DNA from: DAOUCP01 sp034432155
GTDB lineage: Bacteria > Chloroflexota > Anaerolineae > Epilineales > Epilineaceae
Length of the DNA stretch: 64,000 nt
Direction of reading: 5' to 3'
Assembly: GCA_034432155.1 (NCBI GenBank)
Contig: DAOUCP010000123.1
Span: 19,374 to 83,373 of the forward strand
The notes under the pieces are model-generated. The model searched no databases. It saw only the letters and a program-made list of their open reading frames with translations, and had not been told where the DNA came from. The position numbers and the translations under genes are program-made. This document shows positions 17,796 to 26,099 of this stretch, one piece after another (position 1 is the first letter of the stretch; each line of letters starts with the position of its first letter).

Positions 17796-19871
17796 ATGCG
17801 AAGTCGAGGTGCTCTTGCCGTAGTGCTGCTGCTGCTGGTCATCGTGGGGCTGCAACTGGGAACCGGCGATCCCGGCAAGGCCCAGGTCGTCGTACCACTG
17901 GGGCAACTGTCTGCCGTGCTAAGCGTCGATCAGGTCCGGGTGGCGCCGGCGACGCCCGTACTGTTGCGGCTGGAACTTGTGAACGGCGGGCAGGTGCCGC
18001 TGACCATCCATCTGGCGTGTGAGCCACCGCATGACTTCCGGCTACTGGACGACGCGGGCAGGTTGGTGTGGCAGTTTCAGCCAACGTGTGACCCTGGTGT
18101 ACGGCGCGATGTGACGCTGGCCGTCGGCCAAGCGCTGATGTGGCATGCCACCTGGCCGGGCGTTGACGGGCAGGGGCGTCCGGTGCTCGGCGGACGGTAC
18201 TTTCTGTACGGCCGGGTGATGACCAGCCCTGACCTGGTGCAGGCTGGGCCGTTACCGATCGAGGTGACCGGACCAACGGCGACGCCGGGCGCGGTGGACG
18301 CGACGGCCACCGCAACCCTACCGACGCAAGTACCCACCGCGACGGGCGGTCCGGGGACGGTGGAGCCCACGGCGACAGGTGGGCCGGGGACGGTGGAGCC
18401 CACGGCGACGGTCGAACCGACGGTGGAGCCGCCGGAAAGCGGCGCGCCCTTCCCTGTGGCCGAGCAGCCAGAGCGCGAGTCGCGGCCGGACGTCGCCGGG
18501 TCCACCGATCGGTCCAGTTGTCAGCATCTCATTGTGTGGTGGGAGGATGGCACGCGGGCGGTCCGGGGGCGCTTCAGCGGACCCGACGGCATGGGCGAGC
18601 CATTCCTAATCGCCGAGCGCGGGACGGCCGGCGGTCCCGCCCGCGTGGCCTACCATCCGCTCCTGCTCCAATGGCTCGTGGTCTGGCCGCGGCCGCCGGA
18701 GAGTAGCGTCGGCGGTCTGCTCGGTCGCTATGTGCTCTGTGGCGGCGTCCATGGCCATCCCTTTGACATCGCGCCCGGCACCGCCTACGCAGAGCAGCCT
18801 GCCGTAGCAGCGGATGCAACCGGCTACGTGGTGGTGTGGCGCCAGGCCCGAGTGCCTGGCCCCTACGAGGTCGCAGGCACGGCCGTCGGTGAGGCAGCTT
18901 CGATGGCGCCCATCACGGTGATCGGCACCGGCAACGTCGCCGAGCCGGCACTGGCCTGTGATGGCGAGGCCTTGTGCCTGGTCGCCTGGACGGAGGCTGC
19001 AGGCAATGCCGATCACGTGGACGTGACGGGGCGCATGTGGGCGCCGCGGCAAGGCACGCTGGGCACTCGGAGTCTGGCCATTGCCGCGACCTCACGCAAC
19101 GAGCGCTATCCCTCAATCGCGTACAGCGGCGCCTTGTCCCTGCCCGCCTACCTGGTCAGTTGGACCGACGAGGGGGCGGCGCACACCGCGGTCAAGGTCC
19201 GGGGAGTCTATCCGCAGGCCAACGGTCCGCTCGATGCTTACCAGCCGGGCCCGCTCATCGGTGAGGTGGGCGCCGACGGCATGAATGGGCATCTGGCCGA
19301 TGTTGCCGCGCAGGGCGGCGAGTTCGTGGTGGCTTGGGCCAGCGGCGCCGCCAGCCCCGAGGATGTGCTGGCGACGCGGGTGCGACTGGATGTGGCGAGC
19401 GGCCAACTGCTGGCGGCATGGCCCGTGGTGATCAGTGACAAGCACGAGCTGGAAGGCTATCCGGCCGTCGCGGACGCGGGACGGCCGACGGCGCTCGTGG
19501 TATGGCAGCTCGAGGCCGCGACGGGCTCGAACGTGTGGGGTCGCTACAGCACCGTGAGCGGCCTGTTGCCGATGCGGGTGGTCCTCGTCGGTCGTCTCAC
19601 GCACGTCGGGGCGGTGGTGCAAAGCGGGAACACCTTCGTAGTGCGCGTCAGCCGTGTCCTGGTGGGTCAGTTCCTATGCAGTGAGGCGGTGGTGAAGGTC
19701 GAGGAGCCCTCGCTCGCCGAAGCCGGCTTGCAGCCGGGCGACGAAGTGCTGGTCGCGGGCTACCAGACCCCTGGCGAGGGCGACTGCGTGCTGGTGGTGG
19801 GCAGCAGTGGCACCTATGTGCAGCGTTCCCGCGCGGCCGCAGTTCGCCTACCATATATCTTGCGGCAGTAA
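17796..19871 (+). CDS. secreted BsuPI-domain protein with beta-propeller-like repeats
   Basis: 691 residues, start supported by AAAGGAGG. Signal peptide (about 1-30), then a BsuPI/intracellular-proteinase-inhibitor-like Ig domain (about 38-150; features LRLELVNGGQVPLTI and the GRYFLYG strand), a Thr/Pro linker containing an 11-residue tandem repeat (33-bp units at 18339-18371 and 18372-18404), and about 400 residues of repeated W-x-V-x-W strands (LIVWWEDG, WLVVWPRP, YVVVWRQA, CLVAWTEA, YLVSWTDE, FVVAWASG, ALVVWQLE) that suggest a seven-bladed propeller. A small C-terminal beta domain follows, ending RLPYILRQ. BsuPI domains in secreted proteins are generally structural; no enzyme activity is implied. 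Confidence 0.75.
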   Translation: MRSRGALAVVLLLLVIVGLQLGTGDPGKAQVVVPLGQLSAVLSVDQVRVAPATPVLLRLELVNGGQVPLTIHLACEPPHDFRLLDDAGRLVWQFQPTCDPGVRRDVTLAVGQALMWHATWPGVDGQGRPVLGGRYFLYGRVMTSPDLVQAGPLPIEVTGPTATPGAVDATATATLPTQVPTATGGPGTVEPTATGGPGTVEPTATVEPTVEPPESGAPFPVAEQPERESRPDVAGSTDRSSCQHLIVWWEDGTRAVRGRFSGPDGMGEPFLIAERGTAGGPARVAYHPLLLQWLVVWPRPPESSVGGLLGRYVLCGGVHGHPFDIAPGTAYAEQPAVAADATGYVVVWRQARVPGPYEVAGTAVGEAASMAPITVIGTGNVAEPALACDGEALCLVAWTEAAGNADHVDVTGRMWAPRQGTLGTRSLAIAATSRNERYPSIAYSGALSLPAYLVSWTDEGAAHTAVKVRGVYPQANGPLDAYQPGPLIGEVGADGMNGHLADVAAQGGEFVVAWASGAASPEDVLATRVRLDVASGQLLAAWPVVISDKHELEGYPAVADAGRPTALVVWQLEAATGSNVWGRYSTVSGLLPMRVVLVGRLTHVGAVVQSGNTFVVRVSRVLVGQFLCSEAVVKVEEPSLAEAGLQPGDEVLVAGYQTPGEGDCVLVVGSSGTYVQRSRAAAVRLPYILRQ

Positions 19872-19950
19872 GGTTCGTCCGAGTGCATCCATCCGCGGCC
19901 CAAGGGGTCCCGGTACGATGCAGCGGGACCCCGAGCTGCCCTGCCCTGCG

Positions 19951-20958
19951 ATGCCGACGAACGTCACGCCTGAGTACAAGAACGCCGAGCAACGCTATCG
20001 GCAGGCCCAGACCGTCGAGGAGCAGCTTGAGGCGCTGCTCGAGATGCTGGCTACGCTGCCGAAGCACAAGGGCACCGAGAAGCTCCAGGCCGATATCCGG
20101 CGCAAGATCTCGACAGCGCGCCGCGAGATGCAGCAGCGCCGGCGCGCCAGGGGCCACCGGCCGGCGCACATCATCGATCGCGCCGAGGGTGGGCAGACGG
20201 TGCTGGTGGGACCGCCGAACAGCGGCAAGTCGCTCCTCCTGGCGCGCCTGACGAATGCCAACCCCGAGGTCGCCGACTACCCGTTCTCGACACAGGTTCC
20301 GACGCCGGGCATGATGCCCTTCGAGAATGTGCAGCTGCAGCTGGTCGACCTGCCACCGCTCGATCCGAGCGCCACCGAAGGCTGGGTCTACGAGGCCATC
20401 AAGCGCGCCGACTTGCTGCTCCTGGTGCTGGATGCTGCCAGCGACGACCTGCTTAGCCACTACGCAACCTGTGGCGAGCTGTTGCGTCGCCGGCGGCTGA
20501 GCCTGGTTGCGCCGGCCGATCGGCTGACGACGGCGGCCTCCGGGGAGGAGGCTTGGTCGGCCGAGAGCAAGCCGGCTCTCCTGGTGGCCAACAAGATGGA
20601 TCACCCGGCCGCCGAGGCCAACCTCGGTCTGCTCATGGAACTCGTCGGCGACGCCCTGCCGGTGGTTCGCGTGTCGGCCGCCACCGGCGCGGGCCTGGAG
20701 GTCTTACGGCGGGCCATCTTCGAGGGCCTACGTGTCGTTCGGGTGTACACCAAGGCGCCGGGTCGGCCGGGCGACCGCACCTCGCCGTTCATGCTTCCTA
20801 GGGGGGCGACGGTCTTGGATGCGGCGCGGAGCGTGCACCAGGAGTTCGCGCAGTCGCTCAAATACGCGCGCCTCTGGGGTCGGGAGCGGTTCGAGGGCCA
20901 GATGGTCGGCCGCGATCATGTGCTCGAGGATGAGGACATGGTCGAGTTTCACACCTGA
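19951..20958 (+). CDS. DRG/OBG-like GTPase with C-terminal TGS domain
   Basis: 335 residues from the ATG at 19951 (MPTNVTPEYKNAE), the usual family N terminus; an in-frame ATG at 19918 is less likely. Order: helical region with a LPKHKGTEKLQ-type motif (about 20-60), a G domain with P-loop GPPNSGKS, switch II DLPPL, NKMD and a SAATG-type loop, and a TGS domain at the C terminus ending DEDMVEFHT. The DRG family, common in archaea and eukaryotes with bacterial cousins, binds ribosomes or tRNA-related factors. The gene is followed after 18 bp by the ProRS-like gene, so the cluster may concern translation. Switch II has DLPP where many GTPases have DTPG; this is a normal DRG feature. Confidence 0.88.
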   Translation: MPTNVTPEYKNAEQRYRQAQTVEEQLEALLEMLATLPKHKGTEKLQADIRRKISTARREMQQRRRARGHRPAHIIDRAEGGQTVLVGPPNSGKSLLLARLTNANPEVADYPFSTQVPTPGMMPFENVQLQLVDLPPLDPSATEGWVYEAIKRADLLLLVLDAASDDLLSHYATCGELLRRRRLSLVAPADRLTTAASGEEAWSAESKPALLVANKMDHPAAEANLGLLMELVGDALPVVRVSAATGAGLEVLRRAIFEGLRVVRVYTKAPGRPGDRTSPFMLPRGATVLDAARSVHQEFAQSLKYARLWGRERFEGQMVGRDHVLEDEDMVEFHT

Positions 20959-20976
20959 AAGGCGGAATCCGGCCCG

Positions 20977-22818
20977 ATGCGGATGACGCGCCTGTTCGTG
21001 CGGACGTTGCGGGAGGATCCGGCCGGCGCAGCCCTGCCGGGCCTAGCACTCTTGTGCCGAGCCGGTTATGTGCTGCCGAGCGGCCGCACGCTCCTCTATC
21101 TGCCGCTCGGGGCGCGCGTGCGTCGACGGCTGCTCGAGGCGCTGGAGCGAGCGCTCGATGCGCAGGGAGGGCAGGAGATCGCCTTCTCGGCACCGCCGCT
21201 CGCCGAAGGTGTCGATGCCGATGCCTGGCGCGAGTCGCGAACCAGCCGAGGCGGCGATGCCCCAGTCGACGCATGGACCGGCGGTGGTGGCGATGCCGCA
21301 GCCGACCGGCGGACCCGTTGCCGTGCCGATGCCGCGGCCGACCGATGGACCAGGCGCAGTGGCGATCCGCTGGCCGAAGGGCGGACCAGCCGCTGCGGGG
21401 GGCCGGTTTGCGATCTCGCCCGCCACGTCATCGCCAGCTATCGTCAGCTGCCCTGCTTGCTGCATGCGCGGATTGAGGTACCCGCCCAGCGGTCGGCGGG
21501 CGACGGTGGGTCGCGAGCAGCAGGCGGCACCTTGCTGGCCGCCTACTCGCTTCACGCCAACGAGGCCGAAGGCGATGCCGGCCGCCGCGAGGTCGCCCAG
21601 GGCCTGGCGCGGGCCATCCGGCAGTGGGGCATCGAGTGCCATGTTGTGGCCGGCGATCCGCTGCGGCTGGGCGGTTGTGGCGAGGAGCTGATCTCGCCGC
21701 TGGCGAGTGGTGATCGCCGGTTGAGCTGGTGCCGGGCCTGCGACGAATGGTCGCTCGCCGAGCTGGCTGAGTTCACCAAGCCCGTGGTGCCGGGCGAGCC
21801 ACCGGCTCCTTTGGAGCTCGTGCCCACGCCCGGGGCAAGCACCATCCAAGCCGTGGCGGACCTTCTCGGCGTTGGCGCTCCGCAGACGGCCAAGGCCATC
21901 TTCCTCGTTGCCGAGGTCGGCACGGAGCGCGAAGCCAGAGGTGCCAACGAAAGGTTGGTGTTCGCCGTCCTCCGGGGTGACATGTCGCTCAGCGAGGCCA
22001 AGCTCGCCGCTGCCATCGGGGCCACAAGGTTGCGCCCGGCCACCGGCGAGGAGATCCGCGCCATCGGCGCCGAGCCAGGGTTCGGCTCGCCCGTCGGCAT
22101 CTCGCGCCAGGGAGTGTGCGTGGTGGTGGACGATATGATCCCGCTGTCGACCAACCTGGTCGCGGGAGCCAACCGCATCGACTACCACTTCCGCAACGTG
22201 AACTACGCTCGCGACTACCACGCCGATCTCGTTGCCGACCTCGCGCTCGCGGAGGAGGGCACGTGCTGCCGTCGCTGCGGGCAGCCCTTGGCGTTCGTCT
22301 CGGGGGTGGCGCTCGGTTGCGCCAAGGCCTGGCCCGTGGAGGGGGCTTCGCTCGCCTGGCCGAAGGCAACGTCGGCTACCGGCGTTGCCCAAGCGCTCGC
22401 CATTGCCAGTTACGAAGTGGAGGTCGATCGCTTGCTAGCTGCCCTGGCCGAGACACACCACGACGATGCTGGCCTCGTCTGGCCGCCCGAGCTCGCCCCC
22501 TTTGCGGTGCATCTCGTGGCCGTCGGAGGGGATGCCGATTCCGAGGTGGCCGGGCAAGCAGATGCGCTCTACCGGGCGTTGCTGGCCGCCGGCGTCGAGG
22601 TCCTCTATGACGATCGGCCAGAGCGGCCTGGCGTGAAGTTCTACGATGCCGATCGGATTGGCATCCCCTGGCGGGTGACCCTGGGCAAGCGGAGTCTGGC
22701 GCACGGCGTCGTGGAAGCTCGTCGTCGGGTGGATGGAAGTCTGCTGGATTTGCCCCTGGACGATGCCGCGGCAGCCGTTCGCCGGCTGACCCAAGACCAA
22801 GACCCAGTCCAATCATGA
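20977..22818 (+). CDS. degenerate prolyl-tRNA synthetase-like protein with intact YbaK editing domain
   Basis: 613 residues, collinear with bacterial ProRS: N-terminal catalytic-core segment (LFVRTLREDPAG ... RAGYVLPSG), a YbaK/INS editing domain (about residues 275-420, ending NYARDYHADLVADLA) and the anticodon-binding domain (about 505-600, APFAVHLVAV ... VLYDDRPERPGVKF). The synthetase signatures are eroded. The GPTHEE substrate loop is missing, and a 36-bp tandem repeat sits at that place. Motif 2 keeps only ARIEV and AAYSLH, GGSxSHEF is GGCGEELI, and motif 3 (GxGxxR) is SYEVEVDR. Aminoacylation is therefore doubtful, while deacylation of misacylated tRNA(Pro) could survive. The stop overlaps the ATG of the next gene (ATGA). 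Confidence 0.85.
   Translation: MRMTRLFVRTLREDPAGAALPGLALLCRAGYVLPSGRTLLYLPLGARVRRRLLEALERALDAQGGQEIAFSAPPLAEGVDADAWRESRTSRGGDAPVDAWTGGGGDAAADRRTRCRADAAADRWTRRSGDPLAEGRTSRCGGPVCDLARHVIASYRQLPCLLHARIEVPAQRSAGDGGSRAAGGTLLAAYSLHANEAEGDAGRREVAQGLARAIRQWGIECHVVAGDPLRLGGCGEELISPLASGDRRLSWCRACDEWSLAELAEFTKPVVPGEPPAPLELVPTPGASTIQAVADLLGVGAPQTAKAIFLVAEVGTEREARGANERLVFAVLRGDMSLSEAKLAAAIGATRLRPATGEEIRAIGAEPGFGSPVGISRQGVCVVVDDMIPLSTNLVAGANRIDYHFRNVNYARDYHADLVADLALAEEGTCCRRCGQPLAFVSGVALGCAKAWPVEGASLAWPKATSATGVAQALAIASYEVEVDRLLAALAETHHDDAGLVWPPELAPFAVHLVAVGGDADSEVAGQADALYRALLAAGVEVLYDDRPERPGVKFYDADRIGIPWRVTLGKRSLAHGVVEARRRVDGSLLDLPLDDAAAAVRRLTQDQDPVQS
21229..21408 (+). repeat. five 36-bp in-frame tandem repeats inside the ProRS-like gene
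   Basis: Units at 21229, 21265, 21301, 21337 and 21373, each 12 codons, with consensus near GCCGACCGATGGACC plus a GC-rich half ending GATGCCGCA. Units diverge by about a third, so the array is old. It adds a Gly/Arg/Asp-rich low-complexity segment where the class II active-site loop of ProRS should be. Confidence 0.8.
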
Positions 22819-23531
22819 GCGTCCCCCCGCTTGGCATCATCGCCAACGTTGATATGACCGCCCGGCCGCCGTTTCGCGATGGCCAGCGGGAGATCGTCCA
22901 TACCCGTTACGGCGCCGTCGAGCTCTTTCGCGACGAGGGCTGGGTACTTCTCCACCGGCACGGGCGCGATGGCCGAGTGCCGCCGCACCGCATCAACCAT
23001 TGGGCGCACGTGGCAGCGTTGCGCGATCTGGGCGTGCGGGGTGTGGTTGCCTTCTGCTCGACGGGCGGACTGCGCCCCGCCTTGGCGCCCGGAACGTGGC
23101 TCATCCCGGACGACTTTCTTTGCCTTGCGCCGCCGATCACGTTTTTCGACGACGAAGCCCGCCATGTCACGCCCGTCCTGGACGGCGGGTTGCGGACGGC
23201 ATTGGCCGAAGCCATGACCCGCCTGGCCTTGCCCCACGTCGCCGGTGGCACGTACTGCCAGACGGCAGGCCCACGCTTGGAGACGCGGGCGGAAGTCCGG
23301 ATGATTGCCCGGTTCGCGGACGTGGTGGGCATGACTTTCGCGCACGAGGCCACGCTGTGCATCGAGGCCGGACTGCCGGTGGCGGCGGCCTGCCACGTTC
23401 ACAACCTGGCCCATGGCGTTGCCGATAGCGTGCCCAGCGATGCGGCAATCATCGCCCACAAGAGGCGGGATGTGGAGTGCATCGCGGCCGTGGCGGGGAT
23501 ATTGGTAACCGGCGGTCGGGAGGCCGAATGA
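22815..23531 (+). CDS. S-methyl-5'-thioadenosine phosphorylase-like (PNP/MTAP family)
   Basis: 238 residues, ATG overlapping the previous stop. The fold is the trimeric purine nucleoside phosphorylase/MTAP type: phosphate-loop region CSTGGLRPALAPG, the YCQTAGPRLETRAEVRMI block, the ribose-binding VVGMT segment and a final substrate loop near CHVHNLAHG. MTAP cleaves methylthioadenosine with phosphate to adenine and methylthioribose-1-phosphate. It is a little shorter than typical (about 260-290) and several loops differ, so the exact nucleoside is uncertain. The next gene encodes an MTA/SAH deaminase, with overlapping stop and start, which strongly suggests both act on methylthioadenosine or related nucleosides from polyamine or SAM use. 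Confidence 0.83.
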   Translation: MSVPPLGIIANVDMTARPPFRDGQREIVHTRYGAVELFRDEGWVLLHRHGRDGRVPPHRINHWAHVAALRDLGVRGVVAFCSTGGLRPALAPGTWLIPDDFLCLAPPITFFDDEARHVTPVLDGGLRTALAEAMTRLALPHVAGGTYCQTAGPRLETRAEVRMIARFADVVGMTFAHEATLCIEAGLPVAAACHVHNLAHGVADSVPSDAAIIAHKRRDVECIAAVAGILVTGGREAE

Positions 23532-24817
23532 CGGGGCCATCGACGCCGGAGCTCACGCTCGTGGTGCAGAACACGCTCGTGAGCGGCGTGGCGAGCGACA
23601 TCCTCATCCGCGGCAATCGGATCGCGGCGATCGAGCCGCACGAAGCTGAGCGCCCGTTGCCGCCAGGCGTGCGCCTCGTCGATGGCACACGAACCACCGC
23701 TCTGCCGGGCCTCATGAATGGCCACAGCCATGTGGCGATGACTCTCCTGCGCGGCTATGCCGATGACTTACCCCTGGAACGCTGGCTGCGGGAGCGCATC
23801 TGGCCGATCGAAGCGCGGCTGACGGCCGAAGACGTCTACTGGGGCAGTCGCCTCGGCTGCCTGGAGATGATCCGCACCGGCACGACGTTCCTGAACGACA
23901 TGTACTGGCACAACCGGGCGGTGGCCCAAGCAGTGTACGACGCTGGGCTACGGGGCTGCATTGCCGGCGTGCTCATCGATCTGGGAGATCCCAAGCGGCT
24001 GGCTGAGCAGATCGAGGACAACCTCCGCTGGCGCGAGGAGGTCAAGGGCTATGGCGGCCGGATCCAGTTTGCCCTGGGCCCGCATGCCTTGTACACCGTG
24101 AGCGAGGCTGGACTCCGCTGGGCGGCCGAGTTGGCGCACAGCGAGGGCGTTCTGGTGCACATGCACGTCGCCGAGACGGCGTCGGAGGTGGCCGATTGCC
24201 TTCGTGAGCATGGCGATCGGCCGGTGGGGTACCTGGATCGACTGGGGCTGCTGTCCGACCGGCTGCTAGCTGCTCACGTCTTGCATCTGATCGACGAGGA
24301 AATCGAGCGCCTGGCTGCCGCCGGCGTGACGGTGCTCCACAATCCGGCCAGCGGTCTCAAGCTGGCGTCCGGCGGTCCGCTGCGCTATCGCGACTTGGCG
24401 CAGGCGGGAGTCAACATCGTGCTTGGCACGGACGGTGCCGCGTCGAGCAACAATCTGGATCTCTTTGAGGCGATGAAGCTTGCCGCCCTGCTGGCCAAGC
24501 ACGAAAGCGGCGATCCCACGGTGCTGCCGGCGCCGGAAGCGCTGGCGCTGGCAACCACTCACGCGGCGCGGGCGTTCGGATTGGCGAGCGGCGCGCTTGC
24601 GCCGGGCCGGCTCGCGGATCTGATCCTGGTGGATCTGGATCATCCCCTCCTGTTCCCAGGCCACGACCTCCTTGCTGACCTTGTCTACTCGGCTGCCGGC
24701 CGTGCGGTGACGACCACCATCTGCGATGGTCAAGTACTCATGGAGCGCGGTGAGGTCGCGGACGAGGCAGTCATCCGGCGCGAGGTGACCGAGCGCTTGC
24801 GGCTGCTCAAGGGATAG
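23528..24817 (+). CDS. mtaD: 5-methylthioadenosine/S-adenosylhomocysteine deaminase
   Basis: 429 residues from the ATG at 23528 that overlaps the preceding stop (ATGA). Amidohydrolase superfamily, MtaD/TrzN-like branch: metal ligands in GLMNGHSHVAM, VHMHVAET and AHVLHL, the catalytic Asp in LGTDGAASSNNLDLF, plus the family-typical WPIEARL segment. The enzyme is a zinc or iron deaminase that turns MTA or SAH into the inosyl derivative plus ammonia. Full length for the family. Together with the upstream phosphorylase it forms a purine-salvage pair fed by polyamine synthesis; a PLP decarboxylase of polyamine type lies at 34.2-35.7 kb. Confidence 0.9.
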   Translation: MTGPSTPELTLVVQNTLVSGVASDILIRGNRIAAIEPHEAERPLPPGVRLVDGTRTTALPGLMNGHSHVAMTLLRGYADDLPLERWLRERIWPIEARLTAEDVYWGSRLGCLEMIRTGTTFLNDMYWHNRAVAQAVYDAGLRGCIAGVLIDLGDPKRLAEQIEDNLRWREEVKGYGGRIQFALGPHALYTVSEAGLRWAAELAHSEGVLVHMHVAETASEVADCLREHGDRPVGYLDRLGLLSDRLLAAHVLHLIDEEIERLAAAGVTVLHNPASGLKLASGGPLRYRDLAQAGVNIVLGTDGAASSNNLDLFEAMKLAALLAKHESGDPTVLPAPEALALATTHAARAFGLASGALAPGRLADLILVDLDHPLLFPGHDLLADLVYSAAGRAVTTTICDGQVLMERGEVADEAVIRREVTERLRLLKG

Positions 24818-24938
24818 GACAGCCCTGAGGGCCAGCCCTGGCGGACGAGGGACCGGAGGCCGCGCCGAGGACCCGGCCGCGTGCTACGGGCCCGCCGATC
24901 GGTGGCCTTCCCGGCGCCGAGAGACCGGCTGGGCGCTC

Positions 24939-25919
24939 CTACGGGCCCGACAGCCGGACGAGCTCGTAGGCCAGCACGGAGTCCGTGGGGTCAGGGCAGC
25001 GGCGATCCTCACGCCACAACCGAAAGTGGCTGGTGAAGACGGTGGCCTGGTACGCCGGCTCACCCGACAGCGTGCCAGTGGTGCCAGCATTCAGGACGAT
25101 CGCCTGATCTCCTCGCTCGATGCGCACCGGTGCGGCGCGCAGCTCGTAGCCGCACGGGTCGATGAAGGCATGGCGACAGGTGGTCGGCTGTTGGGTAACG
25201 CGGAAGCCGGCGCGATCACCGGCCAAGAGACGCAGGTCGGCGCCGGCTGTCTCGCGCACGCTGGCGGCAAAGTAGAGAACGCCTGCCTCATCGTCGACCC
25301 GCAATGCCGAGCCGGCCGGCGGCTGGCCGGGTACGTCCTGGTGACTGGTGAAGCGGTAGCGGCGGCCGACTTGGAGCGGTGGCCCACGGTCGGAGTAGCG
25401 CAGCCAGAAGGCGGTCTCCCAGGGTGCCGTTCGCGGTTGAAGAACGACCTGGCGCTGGGACTCGTCGACAGCGATGACTGCGGCCTCCAACGTGTGGGTG
25501 ATTTGGGAGCGCCAGGCGGCGTGCACCTCGGGCGCAGCGTCCGCCGCTGGCTCAAGGCTCCAGCGCACCACCGCAAGCGGGATCTCACAGCCGGCTTCGG
25601 GCGTCGCCGCGGCGGGTGGCGCGGGGGCAAGGGCCGTGGCAGGAACGTACGGTGACGTGGGCGACGCCTGCGAAGTTGGCGAGGGCAGCGGCGTAATCGT
25701 CTCGGTAGGGATGGGCTGGGCGCGGTAGCGCACTGGTGTTGGCTCGACGGTGGGTGTGGCTCGGCGACAGCCGAAGAGAATGGCCATAACCATGCTGAGG
25801 GCCACGAGCACCGATCCCGGCGTCCAAGGATGCCCGCCCGCATGCCAACGTCGGCCGGGCGGTCGTGCGTCGGCCGGTGCTCGAGGGTCGGCATGGACGA
25901 TTCGCTCGTCACTGCCCAT
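24939..25919 (-). CDS. lipoprotein with Thr/Pro linker, unknown function
   Basis: 326 residues from the ATG at 25919 (GGAGAG about 12 nt upstream); the frame extends to an ATG at 25955. The hydrophobic stretch VLVALSMVMAILFGC gives a lipobox with Cys near residue 51, so a membrane-anchored lipoprotein is expected. A short Pro/Thr linker (to about residue 105) precedes an all-beta-looking domain of about 200 residues with several Cys (CEIPL, CRHAFIDPCGYE, CPDPTDS) that may form disulfides outside the cell. No known family recognised. It is divergent from the subtilase gene and shares a 180-bp promoter region with it. Confidence 0.6.
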   Translation of the reverse strand: MGSDERIVHADPRAPADARPPGRRWHAGGHPWTPGSVLVALSMVMAILFGCRRATPTVEPTPVRYRAQPIPTETITPLPSPTSQASPTSPYVPATALAPAPPAAATPEAGCEIPLAVVRWSLEPAADAAPEVHAAWRSQITHTLEAAVIAVDESQRQVVLQPRTAPWETAFWLRYSDRGPPLQVGRRYRFTSHQDVPGQPPAGSALRVDDEAGVLYFAASVRETAGADLRLLAGDRAGFRVTQQPTTCRHAFIDPCGYELRAAPVRIERGDQAIVLNAGTTGTLSGEPAYQATVFTSHFRLWREDRRCPDPTDSVLAYELVRLSGP

Positions 25920-25997
25920 CGATCTACCGTCTCTCCGTCGGATGCCAAGGATCATGGCCCAGCCACGCAGGCACTCACCGGGTCGTCAAGCGCGGAT

Positions 25998-26003
25998 TAT
26001 AAT
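25998..26003 (+). promoter_or_regulatory. candidate -10 box for the subtilase gene
   Basis: TATAAT within GGATTATAATGC, about 97 bp before the ATG at 26100. No convincing -35 hexamer at 16-18 nt spacing was found, so the box may be used with an activator or a different spacing. Confidence 0.35.
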
Positions 26004-26099
26004 GCTTCACCGTTCGGAGGGCGGCGACGGACGATGCTGGCAGCCGTGACGCCCGTCCGCAGCGTTTGCCGCACCAAATCCGGGCAAGGGGAACCTAGC

